This document shows, piece by piece, positions 1 to 7,369 of a DNA stretch of 64,000 nucleotides (position 1 is the first letter of the stretch; the number at the start of each line of letters is the position of its first letter). Below the pieces are notes generated by a model. The model worked only from the letters and a program-made list of their open reading frames with translations, had not been told where the DNA came from and searched no databases. The position numbers were made by a program, and so were the translations under genes. Source of the DNA: Veillonellaceae bacterium (GTDB lineage: Bacteria; Bacillota; Negativicutes; Veillonellales; Veillonellaceae); assembly GCA_900766245.1 (NCBI GenBank), contig CAAFUR010000011.1, positions 1-64,000 on the forward strand, written 5' to 3'.

Positions 1-11
1 GAGGTATTTCT

Positions 12-827
12 ATGCAATTCAAGTCCTTTGATGAGTTGAGTATTCAAGATAATTTTATCTTTGAAAAGGTAATGCGTGAGAAGTCAATTTGTAAGGAATT
101 ATTAGAACGGGTATTGGAGATTTCTATTCGGGACATTGCGTATATTGAAACGGAAAAAACGATGGAATCGGGCCTTGATGAAAAGGGAATTCGCTTAGAT
201 GTGTACGTTAATGATGAGAGAGGAACTGTCTACAATATTGAAATGCAAACATACAAAAATATGCCAGAGTTAATCAAACGGTCACGGTTTTATCATAGTG
301 CGATTGACCACTATTCTATGGAAAAAGGCGCTGACTATATGACACTGAATGATTGTTTTGTTATCTTTATTTGTACATTTCATATATTTTCTGGCAAGCG
401 TCATAAGTATATATTTACAAAAAAATGTACAGAAGAACTGGGCAGAGAGTTGGGAGATGGATTAACTACTATCTTTTTAAGTACTAAAGCAGAAATGAAT
501 GATGTTTCGGAATTATTACAGAATTTTTTGGATTATGTAGATGGTAGACCACCAGTAGATGGGTTAATACAACAGATGGATGAGATAGTACATGTAGTGA
601 AGCAAAGTAAAGAATGGAGGAGTGAGTATATGAAGCTAGAAATGGATCGGAAGAAATATTGGCGTGAAGGAAAACTAGAGGGAAAAGAAGAAGGTAGGTT
701 AGAAGGTAGATTAGAAGCTATTATTGGTATGCTACGTGAAAAACTATCGGTAGAGATGATTGCCCGTATTACAAATATGTCTGTAGAGCAAGTTGTTGAA
801 ATCGGGAAAGAGCATGCGCTCTTATAA
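12..827 (+). CDS. Rpn/PD-(D/E)XK nuclease family transposase-like protein
   Basis: This 271-residue protein matches the Rpn (recombination-promoting nuclease, PDDEXK_2) family, whose members cut DNA in a RecA-independent way and are often annotated as transposases. The catalytic region is visible near residues 60-80, where RLDVYV is followed by VYNIEMQT, the expected D...ExQ arrangement. The C-terminal third is a charged EGKLEGKEEGRLEGR helix ending in MSVEQVVEIGKE, also typical of the family. A GAGGT ribosome binding site lies seven bases before the ATG. The gene is full length and stands alone ahead of a repeat-rich accessory patch. The family assignment is fairly sure; the biological role is not known. 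Confidence 0.78.
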   Translation: MQFKSFDELSIQDNFIFEKVMREKSICKELLERVLEISIRDIAYIETEKTMESGLDEKGIRLDVYVNDERGTVYNIEMQTYKNMPELIKRSRFYHSAIDHYSMEKGADYMTLNDCFVIFICTFHIFSGKRHKYIFTKKCTEELGRELGDGLTTIFLSTKAEMNDVSELLQNFLDYVDGRPPVDGLIQQMDEIVHVVKQSKEWRSEYMKLEMDRKKYWREGKLEGKEEGRLEGRLEAIIGMLREKLSVEMIARITNMSVEQVVEIGKEHALL

Positions 828-839
828 GACGTCTCTTGT

Positions 840-1035
840 AACTCTATGCAGCCTGTGGCGGTCGCATACCGTAATATTGGCAAAATAAGCCCGTACCACA
901 CCCCTTCACAAGCTATACAGTGGTTATGCTTGCTCAGGGGTATGGCACGGGCTTTTGTGTTTGTGCGGGTAGGGTAGTTAGTAAGCGACCGCCACAAAGG
1001 CTGCTACGCCTAACTGCGTTCCTCAGGTTTTTTAG
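840..1035. repeat. Long palindromic element, copy A
   Basis: This gene-free stretch folds into a long nested hairpin. The outer arms are 848-865 (GCAGCCTGTGGCGGTCGC) and 985-1004, which pair apart from small bulges. The inner arms are 887-905 (AAGCCCGTACCACACCCCT) and 936-954, nearly perfect complements. The 3' border reads GCTACGCCTAACTGCGT. The same border and a similar architecture recur at 1385-1590, so this is a repeat family and not a simple terminator. It may be a non-autonomous mobile element or a structured RNA; the sequence alone does not decide. Confidence 0.6.
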
Positions 1036-1067
1036 TAATTGCTATCAACGTTATGTGTGATTTGTGC

Positions 1068-1073
1068 TATAAT
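1068..1073 (+). promoter_or_regulatory. Probable -10 box for the small hydrophobic peptide gene
   Basis: A consensus TATAAT preceded by TGTGC lies about 65 bases before the peptide start codon, giving a predicted transcript start near 1080. No good -35 box is visible at the usual spacing. The transcript would begin at the GAAGAG arm of a short hairpin (1081-1116). Confidence 0.5.
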
Positions 1074-1138
1074 AAAAATCGAAGAGTCATCTACGTGTTG
1101 TTGGGCTCATCTCTTCCTGTAATGGAGGAGGTGGTTCT

Positions 1139-1216
1139 ATGAAAAATTTTAAGAAATTATCTTTACTGATAAAAATTCTAAAATTTATAATAGATCTTTA
1201 CCATTTCTTTAACTAG
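1139..1216 (+). CDS. Small hydrophobic peptide, candidate type I toxin
   Basis: A 25-codon frame begins MKNFKKLSLL and ends IIDLYHFFN: a basic N terminus followed by one membrane-spanning hydrophobic stretch. A very strong ribosome binding site, GGAGGAGG at 1124-1131, lies seven bases before the ATG. The 5' leader (1081-1113) is complementary to a segment about 100 bases downstream of the stop (1295-1332). A nearly perfect 46-base hairpin and a putative convergent promoter lie between or beyond. This arrangement is known from type I toxin-antitoxin loci, where a small membrane peptide is silenced by an antisense RNA and by long-range mRNA folding. I recognise no named family. A leader peptide is the main alternative, but no gene in the same direction follows closely. 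Confidence 0.6.
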   Translation: MKNFKKLSLLIKILKFIIDLYHFFN

Positions 1217-1224
1217 AAATGACA

Positions 1225-1340
1225 AAGCCTAACGTAAAAGATAAGTGTTCGCAGCACTTATACACGTTAGGCATCATCATATTTTGATATTCTTGAGATG
1301 AGCCTAACGCCACCACACGTTAATGGCTCTTCTTGTTTAT
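1225..1340 (-). ncRNA. Candidate antisense (antitoxin) RNA
   Basis: A reverse-strand TACAAT box at 1347-1352, preceded by TATGC, would start an RNA near 1340. It would run back over the hairpin at 1227-1272 and end near the toxin stop codon. Its 5' end folds into its own stem (GAGCC...AACG against CGTT...GGCTC). The reverse strand after the hairpin is T-rich (GGCTTTGTCATTT), compatible with termination. This is inference from position and motifs; no homologous RNA family is recognised. Confidence 0.4.
1227..1272. terminator. Shared hairpin downstream of the small peptide gene
   Basis: GCCTAACGT (1227-1235) pairs with ACGTTAGGC (1264-1272), and ATAAGTG pairs with CACTTAT inside, around a TTCGCAG loop. 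It may terminate both the peptide mRNA and the convergent RNA. The run of T is better on the reverse strand. Confidence 0.5.
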
Positions 1341-1384
1341 GTCTATATTGTAGCATATGTTAGGAAAAAATACTACTTATATCG

Positions 1385-1590
1385 GCTCTTGTATCATCAC
1401 TTGTGACGCTATGCAACCTAGTGGCGTTCTTGACTAAATAGGATAAAGGGAAGAGCACGGTAACCTCCTCTCAAACGGTATTTCATAATGTTTGTTCGGG
1501 GGCACACCGTGCTCTTCTTGCATTTGTTTCATTTAGTCAGTAAAAACCGTCACAAAGACTGCTACGCCTACCTGCGTACCTTTGAGAGAA
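1385..1590. repeat. Long palindromic element, copy B
   Basis: This is a diverged relative of the element at 840-1035. Inner arms GAAGAGCACGGT (1450-1461) and ACCGTGCTCTTC (1506-1517) are perfect complements. A further pair, TGACTAAAT (1431-1439) and ATTTAGTCA (1531-1539), encloses them. The left border GCTATGCAACCT and the right border CACAAAGACTGCTACGCCTACCTGCGT match copy A with few changes, while the internal hairpin sequences differ completely. Conservation of borders and shape but not of sequence suggests selection on structure, or old MITE-like copies. Confidence 0.55.
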
Positions 1591-1686
1591 GGGGTATTTG
1601 TAAATTTACAGATATATTATTTTGTTATAGGCAATGACTATATATAATAATATGTATCCTGTATAAGGATAAATGTACGTATATTG

Positions 1687-1715
1687 TTGACATATAATGG
1701 ACATCCTAGTATACT
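1687..1715 (+). promoter_or_regulatory. metA promoter
   Basis: TTGACA at 1687-1692 and TATACT at 1710-1715 are separated by 17 bases, close to the sigma-70 consensus. The predicted start near 1722 leaves a leader of about 40 bases before metA. No SAM or T-box riboswitch is apparent in so short a leader. Confidence 0.75.
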
Positions 1716-1763
1716 TAATTCATCGTTAATCGATAGGTTTTACTGGAAAGAGAGGTGGATTGA

Positions 1764-2723
1764 ATGCCTATACGAGTAGTGAAAGGATTACCAGCTATAG
1801 GGAAACTTTCAGAAGAGAATATATTCGTCATGGATTCGGAACGGGCAGAGTCACAAGATATTCGACCACTCCACATTGTGGTTGTGAACTTGATGCCACG
1901 GAAAGAGACCACGGAAATTCAACTGCTTCGTGCTTTGAGTAACACACCGTTACAAACAAAGGTTACCTTTCTTTACACGGCGTCTTATACAGCGAGTCAT
2001 ACAAGCCAAGAATACTTGGAAACCTTTTACAGGACTTTTGAGGAAATCAAGGATCAATACTTTGATGGCTTGATTATCACAGGTGCTCCGGTAGAGCAAA
2101 TGCCCTTTGAGGAAGTGAACTACTGGGATGAGCTTTCAGAAATTATGGAATGGAGCAAAACCCATGTGTGTTCCACCCTCTACATTTGTTGGGGAGCCCA
2201 AGCAGGGATTTATAAGCATTTTGGTATCCACAAGGAAGATTTGCCTACCAAGTTGTTCGGTGTATATGAACAAGAAGTGCAGAACAGTAAGCCCATGCTT
2301 ATGCGTGGCCTAGATGAACTCTTCTATATGCCTCATTCACGGCATACGACGGTGAGTGAAAGTGAAATCAACGCTCACCCTCAGTTAGAAGTACTAGCCC
2401 GCGCGGATAAGACAGGTGTTGGTATCGCCCGGTCCTATGATAATAAACATGTGTTTATTTTTGGACATCCTGAATATGATAGAGATACCTTATACCAAGA
2501 GTATGATCGGGATAGAAAGCAAGGGTTAGAGATTGAGATTCCAGAAAATTATTTCCCTGGAGATGACCCTACTAAGACGCCGATGATACGATGGCGATCC
2601 GCATCGACCATACTCTATTCAAACTGGTTAAACTATTATGTGTACCAAGAAACACCGTATGAGGTCAGTGAATTACAATCGAGACCGATTGAAGAAGCAT
2701 ATATACAAGACTGGGTCATTTAA
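1764..2723 (+). CDS. metA: Homoserine O-acetyltransferase (MetA family)
   Basis: This 319-residue enzyme acylates the hydroxyl of homoserine, the committed step into methionine synthesis, in the cytoplasm. The MetA family is evident throughout. The catalytic cysteine is Cys142 in YICWGAQAG, and the His/Glu pair lies in FGHPEYDRD near residue 235. Residue 111, in GAPVEQM, is glutamate; in this family Glu111 marks acetyl-CoA users and Gly111 marks succinyl-CoA users, so the product should be O-acetylhomoserine. The next gene, an O-acetylhomoserine sulfhydrylase starting 48 bases downstream, supports this. The ATG follows an AGAGGTGG site. Length equals the family norm. Confidence 0.93.
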   Translation: MPIRVVKGLPAIGKLSEENIFVMDSERAESQDIRPLHIVVVNLMPRKETTEIQLLRALSNTPLQTKVTFLYTASYTASHTSQEYLETFYRTFEEIKDQYFDGLIITGAPVEQMPFEEVNYWDELSEIMEWSKTHVCSTLYICWGAQAGIYKHFGIHKEDLPTKLFGVYEQEVQNSKPMLMRGLDELFYMPHSRHTTVSESEINAHPQLEVLARADKTGVGIARSYDNKHVFIFGHPEYDRDTLYQEYDRDRKQGLEIEIPENYFPGDDPTKTPMIRWRSASTILYSNWLNYYVYQETPYEVSELQSRPIEEAYIQDWVI

Positions 2724-2770
2724 TCCCAGTTAATAGATAGTAAAGATTTAAGAATGATGAGGAGTTTAAC

Positions 2771-4039
2771 ATGAGCAATTACAAATTTGAAACATTACAA
2801 TTACATGCAGGTCATACAGTAGATGCAACAGGTTCCCGTGCGGTGCCAATTTATCAAACAACTTCGTATGTATTTAAAGATGCAGAACAAGCAGCAGGAC
2901 GTTTTGCTTTAACTGATGCAGGTCCTATCTACACTCGTTTAGGTAACCCTACACAAGACGTATTGGAAGGCCGTGTAGCCGCTTTAGAAGGTGGTGCTGG
3001 TGCGATCGCCGTAGCATCTGGTTCTGCAGCGATTGCCTATGCTATCCAAAACGTAGCATCTGCTGGCGATAACATTGTAGCAGCTTCCACATTATACGGT
3101 GGTACATACAACTTATTCAGCGCTACATTGCCACGTTTCGGTATCACCACAAAATTTGTGAACCCAGATAATTTAGAAGAGTTCAAAGCAGCTATCGATG
3201 ATAATACAAAAGCTGTATATGTAGAATCTGTTGGTAACCCAGGAGCTAACTTGGTAGATTTAGAAGCGATTGCTGAAATAGCTCACGCACACGGTATCAT
3301 CGTGATTGTGGACAATACATTCGGTACTCCATACTTGTTCCGTCCATTTGAATACGGTGCAGACGTAGTGGTTCACTCCGCTACTAAATACTTAGGAGGA
3401 CATGGTACAACTATCGCTGGTGTGATTGTGGAAAGTGGCAAGTTCGACTACAAAGCAAGCGGCCGTTATCCTGGATTCGTAGAAGGCGACGTACATTACA
3501 ATGGTTTAGTATACGGCGATCTTCCAATTCCTTTCACTGTGAAAGTACGTGCTCAATTATTGCGTGACACTGGGGCAGCCATTACTCCACTTGCAGCATG
3601 GTTGATTATCCAAGGTATTGAAACATTGTCCTTGCGTGTAGAACGCCATGTAGAAAACACTCGTAAAGTAGTAGATTTCTTGGTAAACCATCCAAAAATT
3701 GCTTATGTAAATTATCCTGAATTGCCAAACAGCCCATATAAAGCGTTGGCTGACAAATACTTCCCAAATGGTGTTGGCGCAGTGTTTACATTTGGTGTGA
3801 AAGGTGGCAAAGAGGAAGGTATCAAATTCGTTGATGCTCTTGAAATCTTCTCTAACCTTGCAAACGTGGCGGATGCTAAATCCTTGGTTATCCACCCAGC
3901 AAGTACAACACATGCCCAATTGAGCCCTGAGGAACAATTGACAGCAGGTGTAAAACCAGAACAATTACGTGTATCTATCGGTATTGAAAATGTTGAGGAT
4001 ATCATTGCTGACTTAGCACAAGCCTTGGATAAACTGTAA
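2771..4039 (+). CDS. metY: O-acetylhomoserine sulfhydrylase (Cys/Met metabolism PLP enzyme)
   Basis: This 422-residue enzyme of the cystathionine gamma-synthase superfamily should convert O-acetylhomoserine and sulfide to homocysteine. The PLP-binding lysine is in VVHSATKYLGGHGT, about residue 206. The N-terminal LQLHAG and TTSYVF motifs and the long C-terminal half (SPYKALADKYFPNG, VIHPASTTH) are characteristic of the MetY type rather than of MetB. It follows metA, probably in one operon, with an AATGATGAGG site before the ATG, and a hairpin terminator follows. Together the pair makes homocysteine without cystathionine. Confidence 0.93.
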   Translation: MSNYKFETLQLHAGHTVDATGSRAVPIYQTTSYVFKDAEQAAGRFALTDAGPIYTRLGNPTQDVLEGRVAALEGGAGAIAVASGSAAIAYAIQNVASAGDNIVAASTLYGGTYNLFSATLPRFGITTKFVNPDNLEEFKAAIDDNTKAVYVESVGNPGANLVDLEAIAEIAHAHGIIVIVDNTFGTPYLFRPFEYGADVVVHSATKYLGGHGTTIAGVIVESGKFDYKASGRYPGFVEGDVHYNGLVYGDLPIPFTVKVRAQLLRDTGAAITPLAAWLIIQGIETLSLRVERHVENTRKVVDFLVNHPKIAYVNYPELPNSPYKALADKYFPNGVGAVFTFGVKGGKEEGIKFVDALEIFSNLANVADAKSLVIHPASTTHAQLSPEEQLTAGVKPEQLRVSIGIENVEDIIADLAQALDKL

Positions 4040-4067
4040 GATATAGCAACTGTATAGTAGTATATAA

Positions 4068-4096
4068 GGGAACTCACAATAGTGGGTTCTCTTTTT
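4068..4096 (+). terminator. metA-metY terminator
   Basis: GAACTCAC and GTGGGTTC form a stem around a short AATA loop, followed by CTTTTTATT. Confidence 0.75.
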
Positions 4097-4515
4097 ATTG
4101 TACAGGTGGCAATGGATACGTTTTATACCTGTTGTCATTAAAAAGAATCCCAATAGAAAGAATGATAAGAAAAAATCACTATATAAGGCTGCCATAAGAT
4201 ATATAACCTATTTCATAGAGGAAAGCTGATTAAAGATGCCAATTTTTCTATCTTTTGTTCCTGTGTGGTTATACTAGTAGTACTGTGGTAGTGTTATACA
4301 TTGCATAAGGAAGTTATGTTGACATGTATGAAGGTAGTTTGAGAATACACAATATAAGCTATGGTATACTAGATATATAGTTGTACTAAGTAACATGTAA
4401 CGATACAGCAAGAACTATTGAATCTAAGATAGATATTGAGATGAGGTCAACGTTAGATGAGTATAAAACTTGGCATAGGATGTATAGAGGCGCAGATAAG
4501 AAAGGAAATCAACGA
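4097..4515. other. Intergenic region upstream of the exported protein gene
   Basis: About 420 AT-rich bases hold no convincing gene. A TGGTATACT extended -10 at 4362-4370 lacks a clear -35 box and could serve the next gene. A TTGACA at 4319-4324 has no matching -10 box at 17 bases. A frame opening at ATG 4441 has only a weak ribosome binding site and is probably not the true start. Confidence 0.4.
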
Positions 4516-5568
4516 ATGAAAAGCAAACTAGTTGAAAATATGTGGTGGAAAGCTGTGGTATGTGGCATGGCGATCTCCACTTTCACAGGGGTTGTAGGTA
4601 TGGCACATGATATAAAGACCAATCCTGAAAGAGCCTTTACAAAGGTGGTAGATAGTGTGCAAGTGATAGATACCCGTCGAACGGAAGGTGAACAATTCTC
4701 GCTAGCGAAGGATGGGACTACGCTAGAGAAGACAGGGCTGTATATTAGTCACAAGCCAGGTCATTTTCGAGTATCTCTGTTTGGTACTGTGAAAGATATT
4801 CATTGGATTGATAAGGTAGTTCCTACAGATAGTGGACATATAGTGGGTATTTTATTAGATTTTGATAAGAATACTACTATGATGATTACAAGACGAGATA
4901 ATACACCAACGCAAGGTGTTTCTCAGGAGCGATGGAATACGACCTGGTATGATCAACCGATCCAAGGAATGACCGATGAGGAGTATATGGCAATTTGGCG
5001 GCGCGAAGATCCGCATCTATCTGAAAAATATACACAGCTCGAAGGTGGCTTGTTATGGAGAGAAGATATGACGGCGGCTCGTTGGGATCGGTCTGTACAA
5101 ATGACATCGGAAGGACCGAAAGCGCGTTTTACGGTAGACATGATTTTGAAAGACGACCCTACGCATCGGTATGTAATTACGTTTACCTATGATGATATCC
5201 AAAAGTATAGTATAGAATCATTGAAACACCTAGTGGATATTCTGGAGTATTTGCCAGATGAAAGTGATGCAGATGCTCAGCAAAATGAAAAGCAAGAGAC
5301 TAAGGAGCAGAGCCCCCCTTCACAAGCAGACGAAGAGTATAACCTACCATCTGTGTTGCTGTCAGACATGTGGATGGAAACGAAGGATGTAACGGATCTT
5401 GAAGATTTATACCATCAGGAGTTAAGCCGAGGCAAGCCATCGGTGCGTAAAGAGCAGAAATTAAGAGTTACAGAAGAAGGGATTACGTCCCAATCCACTT
5501 GGGATGATAATATTACAACTGAGGCTAGGATTCTCCGGTCTGGACAGATTGGGCTAAAGAGAAAGTAA
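4516..5568 (+). CDS. Exported protein of unknown function
   Basis: I do not recognise this 350-residue protein. The chosen ATG has an AAAGGAAA site nine bases upstream and opens an N terminus with a hydrophobic segment (WWKAVVCGMAISTFTGVVGMA). That looks like a signal peptide or membrane anchor, so the bulk probably faces the periplasm. An ATG 25 codons earlier is in frame but would bury this signal. The body is rich in Asp, Glu, Thr and Trp with no cysteine clusters. A low-complexity linker near residues 255-280 (QQNEKQETKEQSPPSQADEE) divides it into two regions. The preceding metY operon has its own terminator, so this gene is probably separate. Confidence 0.7.
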   Translation: MKSKLVENMWWKAVVCGMAISTFTGVVGMAHDIKTNPERAFTKVVDSVQVIDTRRTEGEQFSLAKDGTTLEKTGLYISHKPGHFRVSLFGTVKDIHWIDKVVPTDSGHIVGILLDFDKNTTMMITRRDNTPTQGVSQERWNTTWYDQPIQGMTDEEYMAIWRREDPHLSEKYTQLEGGLLWREDMTAARWDRSVQMTSEGPKARFTVDMILKDDPTHRYVITFTYDDIQKYSIESLKHLVDILEYLPDESDADAQQNEKQETKEQSPPSQADEEYNLPSVLLSDMWMETKDVTDLEDLYHQELSRGKPSVRKEQKLRVTEEGITSQSTWDDNITTEARILRSGQIGLKRK

Positions 5569-5702
5569 AAAGTTAGTGTAATTTTTGATAGATATCTCAA
5601 AAAATATTAAGTATACATTATGCCCTTGATTTATGAATTTTGCCTATATATAATGTGAGTAGAGCAGTTCGGTTATATACTTTTGAAATGAGGTGTATAG
5701 AT

Positions 5703-6035
5703 ATGGGGACGCATTTACAATCAATGGAATCTATGCCAGAGTATGAAGAGTTTTGTATTTGCTTAGGCAGAAAGATTGCTTGGGTTAGGCGGTGTCAGGG
5801 ACTTTCACAAAAAGAATTATCTAAACGATGTGGTATTAGTCCAAGTTATTTAGCAAAAATTGAAGGGGCCAAAGGGTCGTTAGGTACATCGGTGCAGGTA
5901 TTGTATTTGATCGCCAAGACTTTGCAGGTTGATGTGGCAACTTTGGTGTGTCATGATGAAATCGATTACCAGCGGGTACGGATGTACAAGATTAAGCGAC
6001 GAGTCATGGGATATGAATCGAATCAGTTGCACTAA
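5703..6035 (+). CDS. XRE-family helix-turn-helix regulator
   Basis: This 110-residue protein carries a Cro/CI-type helix-turn-helix near residues 24-75: GRKIAWVRRCQGLSQKELSKR, then GISPSYLAKIEGAKG and ALAKTL-like helices. It should bind DNA as a dimer. The ATG at 5703 is preceded by GAGGTG; a longer frame from a TTG at 5640 has no good site and was not used. The tail (YQRVRMYKIKRRVMGYE) is short and basic, with no ligand domain. Target genes are not evident; the inverted repeat at 6072-6093 just downstream is one candidate site. Confidence 0.8.
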   Translation: MGTHLQSMESMPEYEEFCICLGRKIAWVRRCQGLSQKELSKRCGISPSYLAKIEGAKGSLGTSVQVLYLIAKTLQVDVATLVCHDEIDYQRVRMYKIKRRVMGYESNQLH

Positions 6036-6071
6036 CTGGATGGAAATTAGTTTGTGTTCGCAGATATCTAA

Positions 6072-6093
6072 TTGATAATATAATTATTATCAA
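6072..6093. promoter_or_regulatory. Inverted repeat downstream of the XRE regulator gene
   Basis: TTGATAAT (6072-6079) and ATTATCAA (6086-6093) are perfect complements separated by six bases. This could be an operator or a weak hairpin; it resembles a Fur box but with six instead of seven central bases. Confidence 0.35.
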
Positions 6094-6264
6094 AATGTAT
6101 ATTGAGAAAAAATAATTGAGAATATAAGGGCATATAGATATTCTTTGTATATATGGTTCCATATAAATGATAAATTCTATCAAATAGCCTGTTATATAGG
6201 TTCAGCGATACAAAAAATGCAACATCAATTGTAAAAATTGGATACAAAAAGTATAGACAAGTAT

Positions 6265-6293
6265 TTGACAAGACTAAAAAAACGTGCAATAAT
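6265..6293 (+). promoter_or_regulatory. Ferredoxin gene promoter
   Basis: TTGACA at 6265-6270 and AATAAT at 6288-6293 are separated by 17 bases. The leader to the ferredoxin start is about 75 bases. Confidence 0.6.
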
Positions 6294-6324
6294 GAGAATG
6301 TAAAAAAGGTAAGTACCTTAGTTA

Positions 6325-6336
6325 AATGATAATCAT
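6325..6336. promoter_or_regulatory. Fur-box-like site in the ferredoxin leader
   Basis: AATGATAATCAT matches the central part of the Fur consensus and lies about 25-35 bases downstream of the predicted transcript start. Iron control of a ferredoxin would be plausible but is inferred from a short match. Confidence 0.35.
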
Positions 6337-6374
6337 AAAGTTAGCGAATTTTTATTTTTTTATGGAGGTGTCTC

Positions 6375-6539
6375 ATGCGCGTTATTGGTGATGCATGCAT
6401 TAAATGTGGTTCTTGTGCTTCTGTTTGTCCAGTAGGAGCAATTGCTGAAGGCGAAGTTAAATACGAAATCAACGATACTTGTATCGATTGCGGTTCTTGC
6501 GAATCCGTTTGCCCAGTAGCAACAATCACAGCTGAATAA
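6375..6539 (+). CDS. 2[4Fe-4S] ferredoxin
   Basis: This 54-residue protein is a clostridial-type ferredoxin, a soluble low-potential electron carrier. Two CxxCxxCxxxCP motifs are complete: CIKCGSCASVCP at about residues 8-19 and CIDCGSCESVCP at about residues 37-48. Each cluster takes three cysteines from one motif and one from the other. A TGGAGGTG site lies six bases before the ATG. The gene is monocistronic, with its own promoter and a strong terminator. Its redox partner is not identified in the window. Confidence 0.93.
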   Translation: MRVIGDACIKCGSCASVCPVGAIAEGEVKYEINDTCIDCGSCESVCPVATITAE

Positions 6540-6554
6540 TTCAAGCGAATAATA

Positions 6555-6588
6555 AACCCCGTAAACATGCGTGTTTACGGGGTTTTCT
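6555..6588 (+). terminator. Ferredoxin terminator
   Basis: ACCCCGTAAAC pairs with GTTTACGGGGT around ATGC, followed by TTTCTCATTTTT. Confidence 0.85.
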
Positions 6589-6609
6589 CATTTTTGATTT
6601 ATTCTAATT

Positions 6610-6996
6610 TTAGGCGTTTTCGAGACGGTTGCTCAACCTTTTTGAGCCTCTCATCATATTACTTGTTTTGTTTGTGTATGATTCTGTCAAAATCAGAGAA
6701 TATTTTCCAACAGCGATGATGGCATCTAGGTTGTAGAAGTTAGTGCTATAGATTTTACCATCTCTGGCAGTTATTTCCATTTTGGAAATAACTGAATTTT
6801 CTGAGAGCTCTTGTTCAGCAAAGATATTTTTTAAATGCTTGTTGATAGCTGGTACTTGGACGCAAAACAACGTCGCCATATCTTTTTGTGTCATCCAAAA
6901 TGTTTCGTCTTTAAATAAAACGTTAGTTGAAATATTTTCTTGTCCTGATTGGTAGATGATTACATCTCCATGTAAAGCAGAATCGATAGGAATCAT
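6610..6996 (-). pseudogene. RhuM-family (virulence RhuM/Fic-associated) protein, N-terminal fragment
   Basis: The reading frame matches the N-terminal DNA-binding-like part of RhuM-family proteins: FKDETFWMTQKDMATLF, VPAINKHLKNIFAEQEL, then ITARDGKIYSTNFYNLDAIIAVG. After the glycine, where family members continue (YRVNS...), the frame runs into unrelated sequence and stops at about 128 residues; full proteins are roughly twice to three times longer. The start follows a perfect AGGAGG. The gene is therefore a truncated remnant. A second, shorter remnant of the same gene lies at 9699-9842 because this region was duplicated. Confidence 0.65.
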
Positions 6997-7248
6997 GGTA
7001 GGCCTCCTTAGTGTCATGTACTGCTCTTTCTCTTACTTATATTACATCTTATCAGAGGGGCAAAGTCAAGGAGAAATAGGACAACATCTATAACAATCGT
7101 AGAGCATATTAAGAGATATTTGGGTTTAACTAGATATTAGAACTAAAAATGAAATTTACCTAATAATTACCCAAAATTATCTTTGCCTATACAAACGCTT
7201 TAGTTGAAAATCTATTAAATCTATGGGATAATGGAACAAATAAAAAAT

Positions 7249-7280
7249 CGCTGTTGGTTTACTGGCACGACGATAACATA
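7249..7280 (+). pseudogene. 5' part of a tRNA-like sequence (copy 1)
   Basis: The segment from CGCTGTTGG to GATAACATAT is the same as the first half of the tRNA-like sequence at 10024-10091, with one change, but the T-arm half is missing. TTGAAA and GATAAT at 17-base spacing lie just upstream (7204-7232), as they do in copy 2. Confidence 0.45.
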
Positions 7281-7286
7281 TAAATA

Positions 7287-7300
7287 AACACTTAAGTGTT
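7287..7300. promoter_or_regulatory. Perfect 14-base palindrome upstream of the first P-ATPase gene
   Basis: AACACTTAAGTGTT is its own reverse complement. It lies about 70 bases before the ATPase start and is absent from the second copy. It could be a metal-sensor operator. Confidence 0.4.
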
Positions 7301-7369
7301 AAAGCAGTGTTAAAACAAACAGTAAAGTAAGTAGTAAGGTTACATATTATAATTTCATAAGGAGATACG

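Noticed and set aside
533..997. Reverse-strand 154-codon frame
   Set aside because: It overlaps the end of the Rpn gene and the palindromic element, with no family-like features or start site.
1600..1763. SAM or T-box riboswitch before metA
   Set aside because: The predicted promoter leaves only about 40 transcribed bases, too short for either.
3557..4195. Reverse-strand frames antisense to metY
   Set aside because: They are shadows of a strongly coding gene on the other strand.
4441..4515. Upstream in-frame extension of the exported protein
   Set aside because: Weak ribosome binding site, and it would place 25 residues before a signal peptide.
6341..6568. Reverse-strand frame opposite the ferredoxin
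   Set aside because: The plus strand encodes an unmistakable two-cluster ferredoxin.
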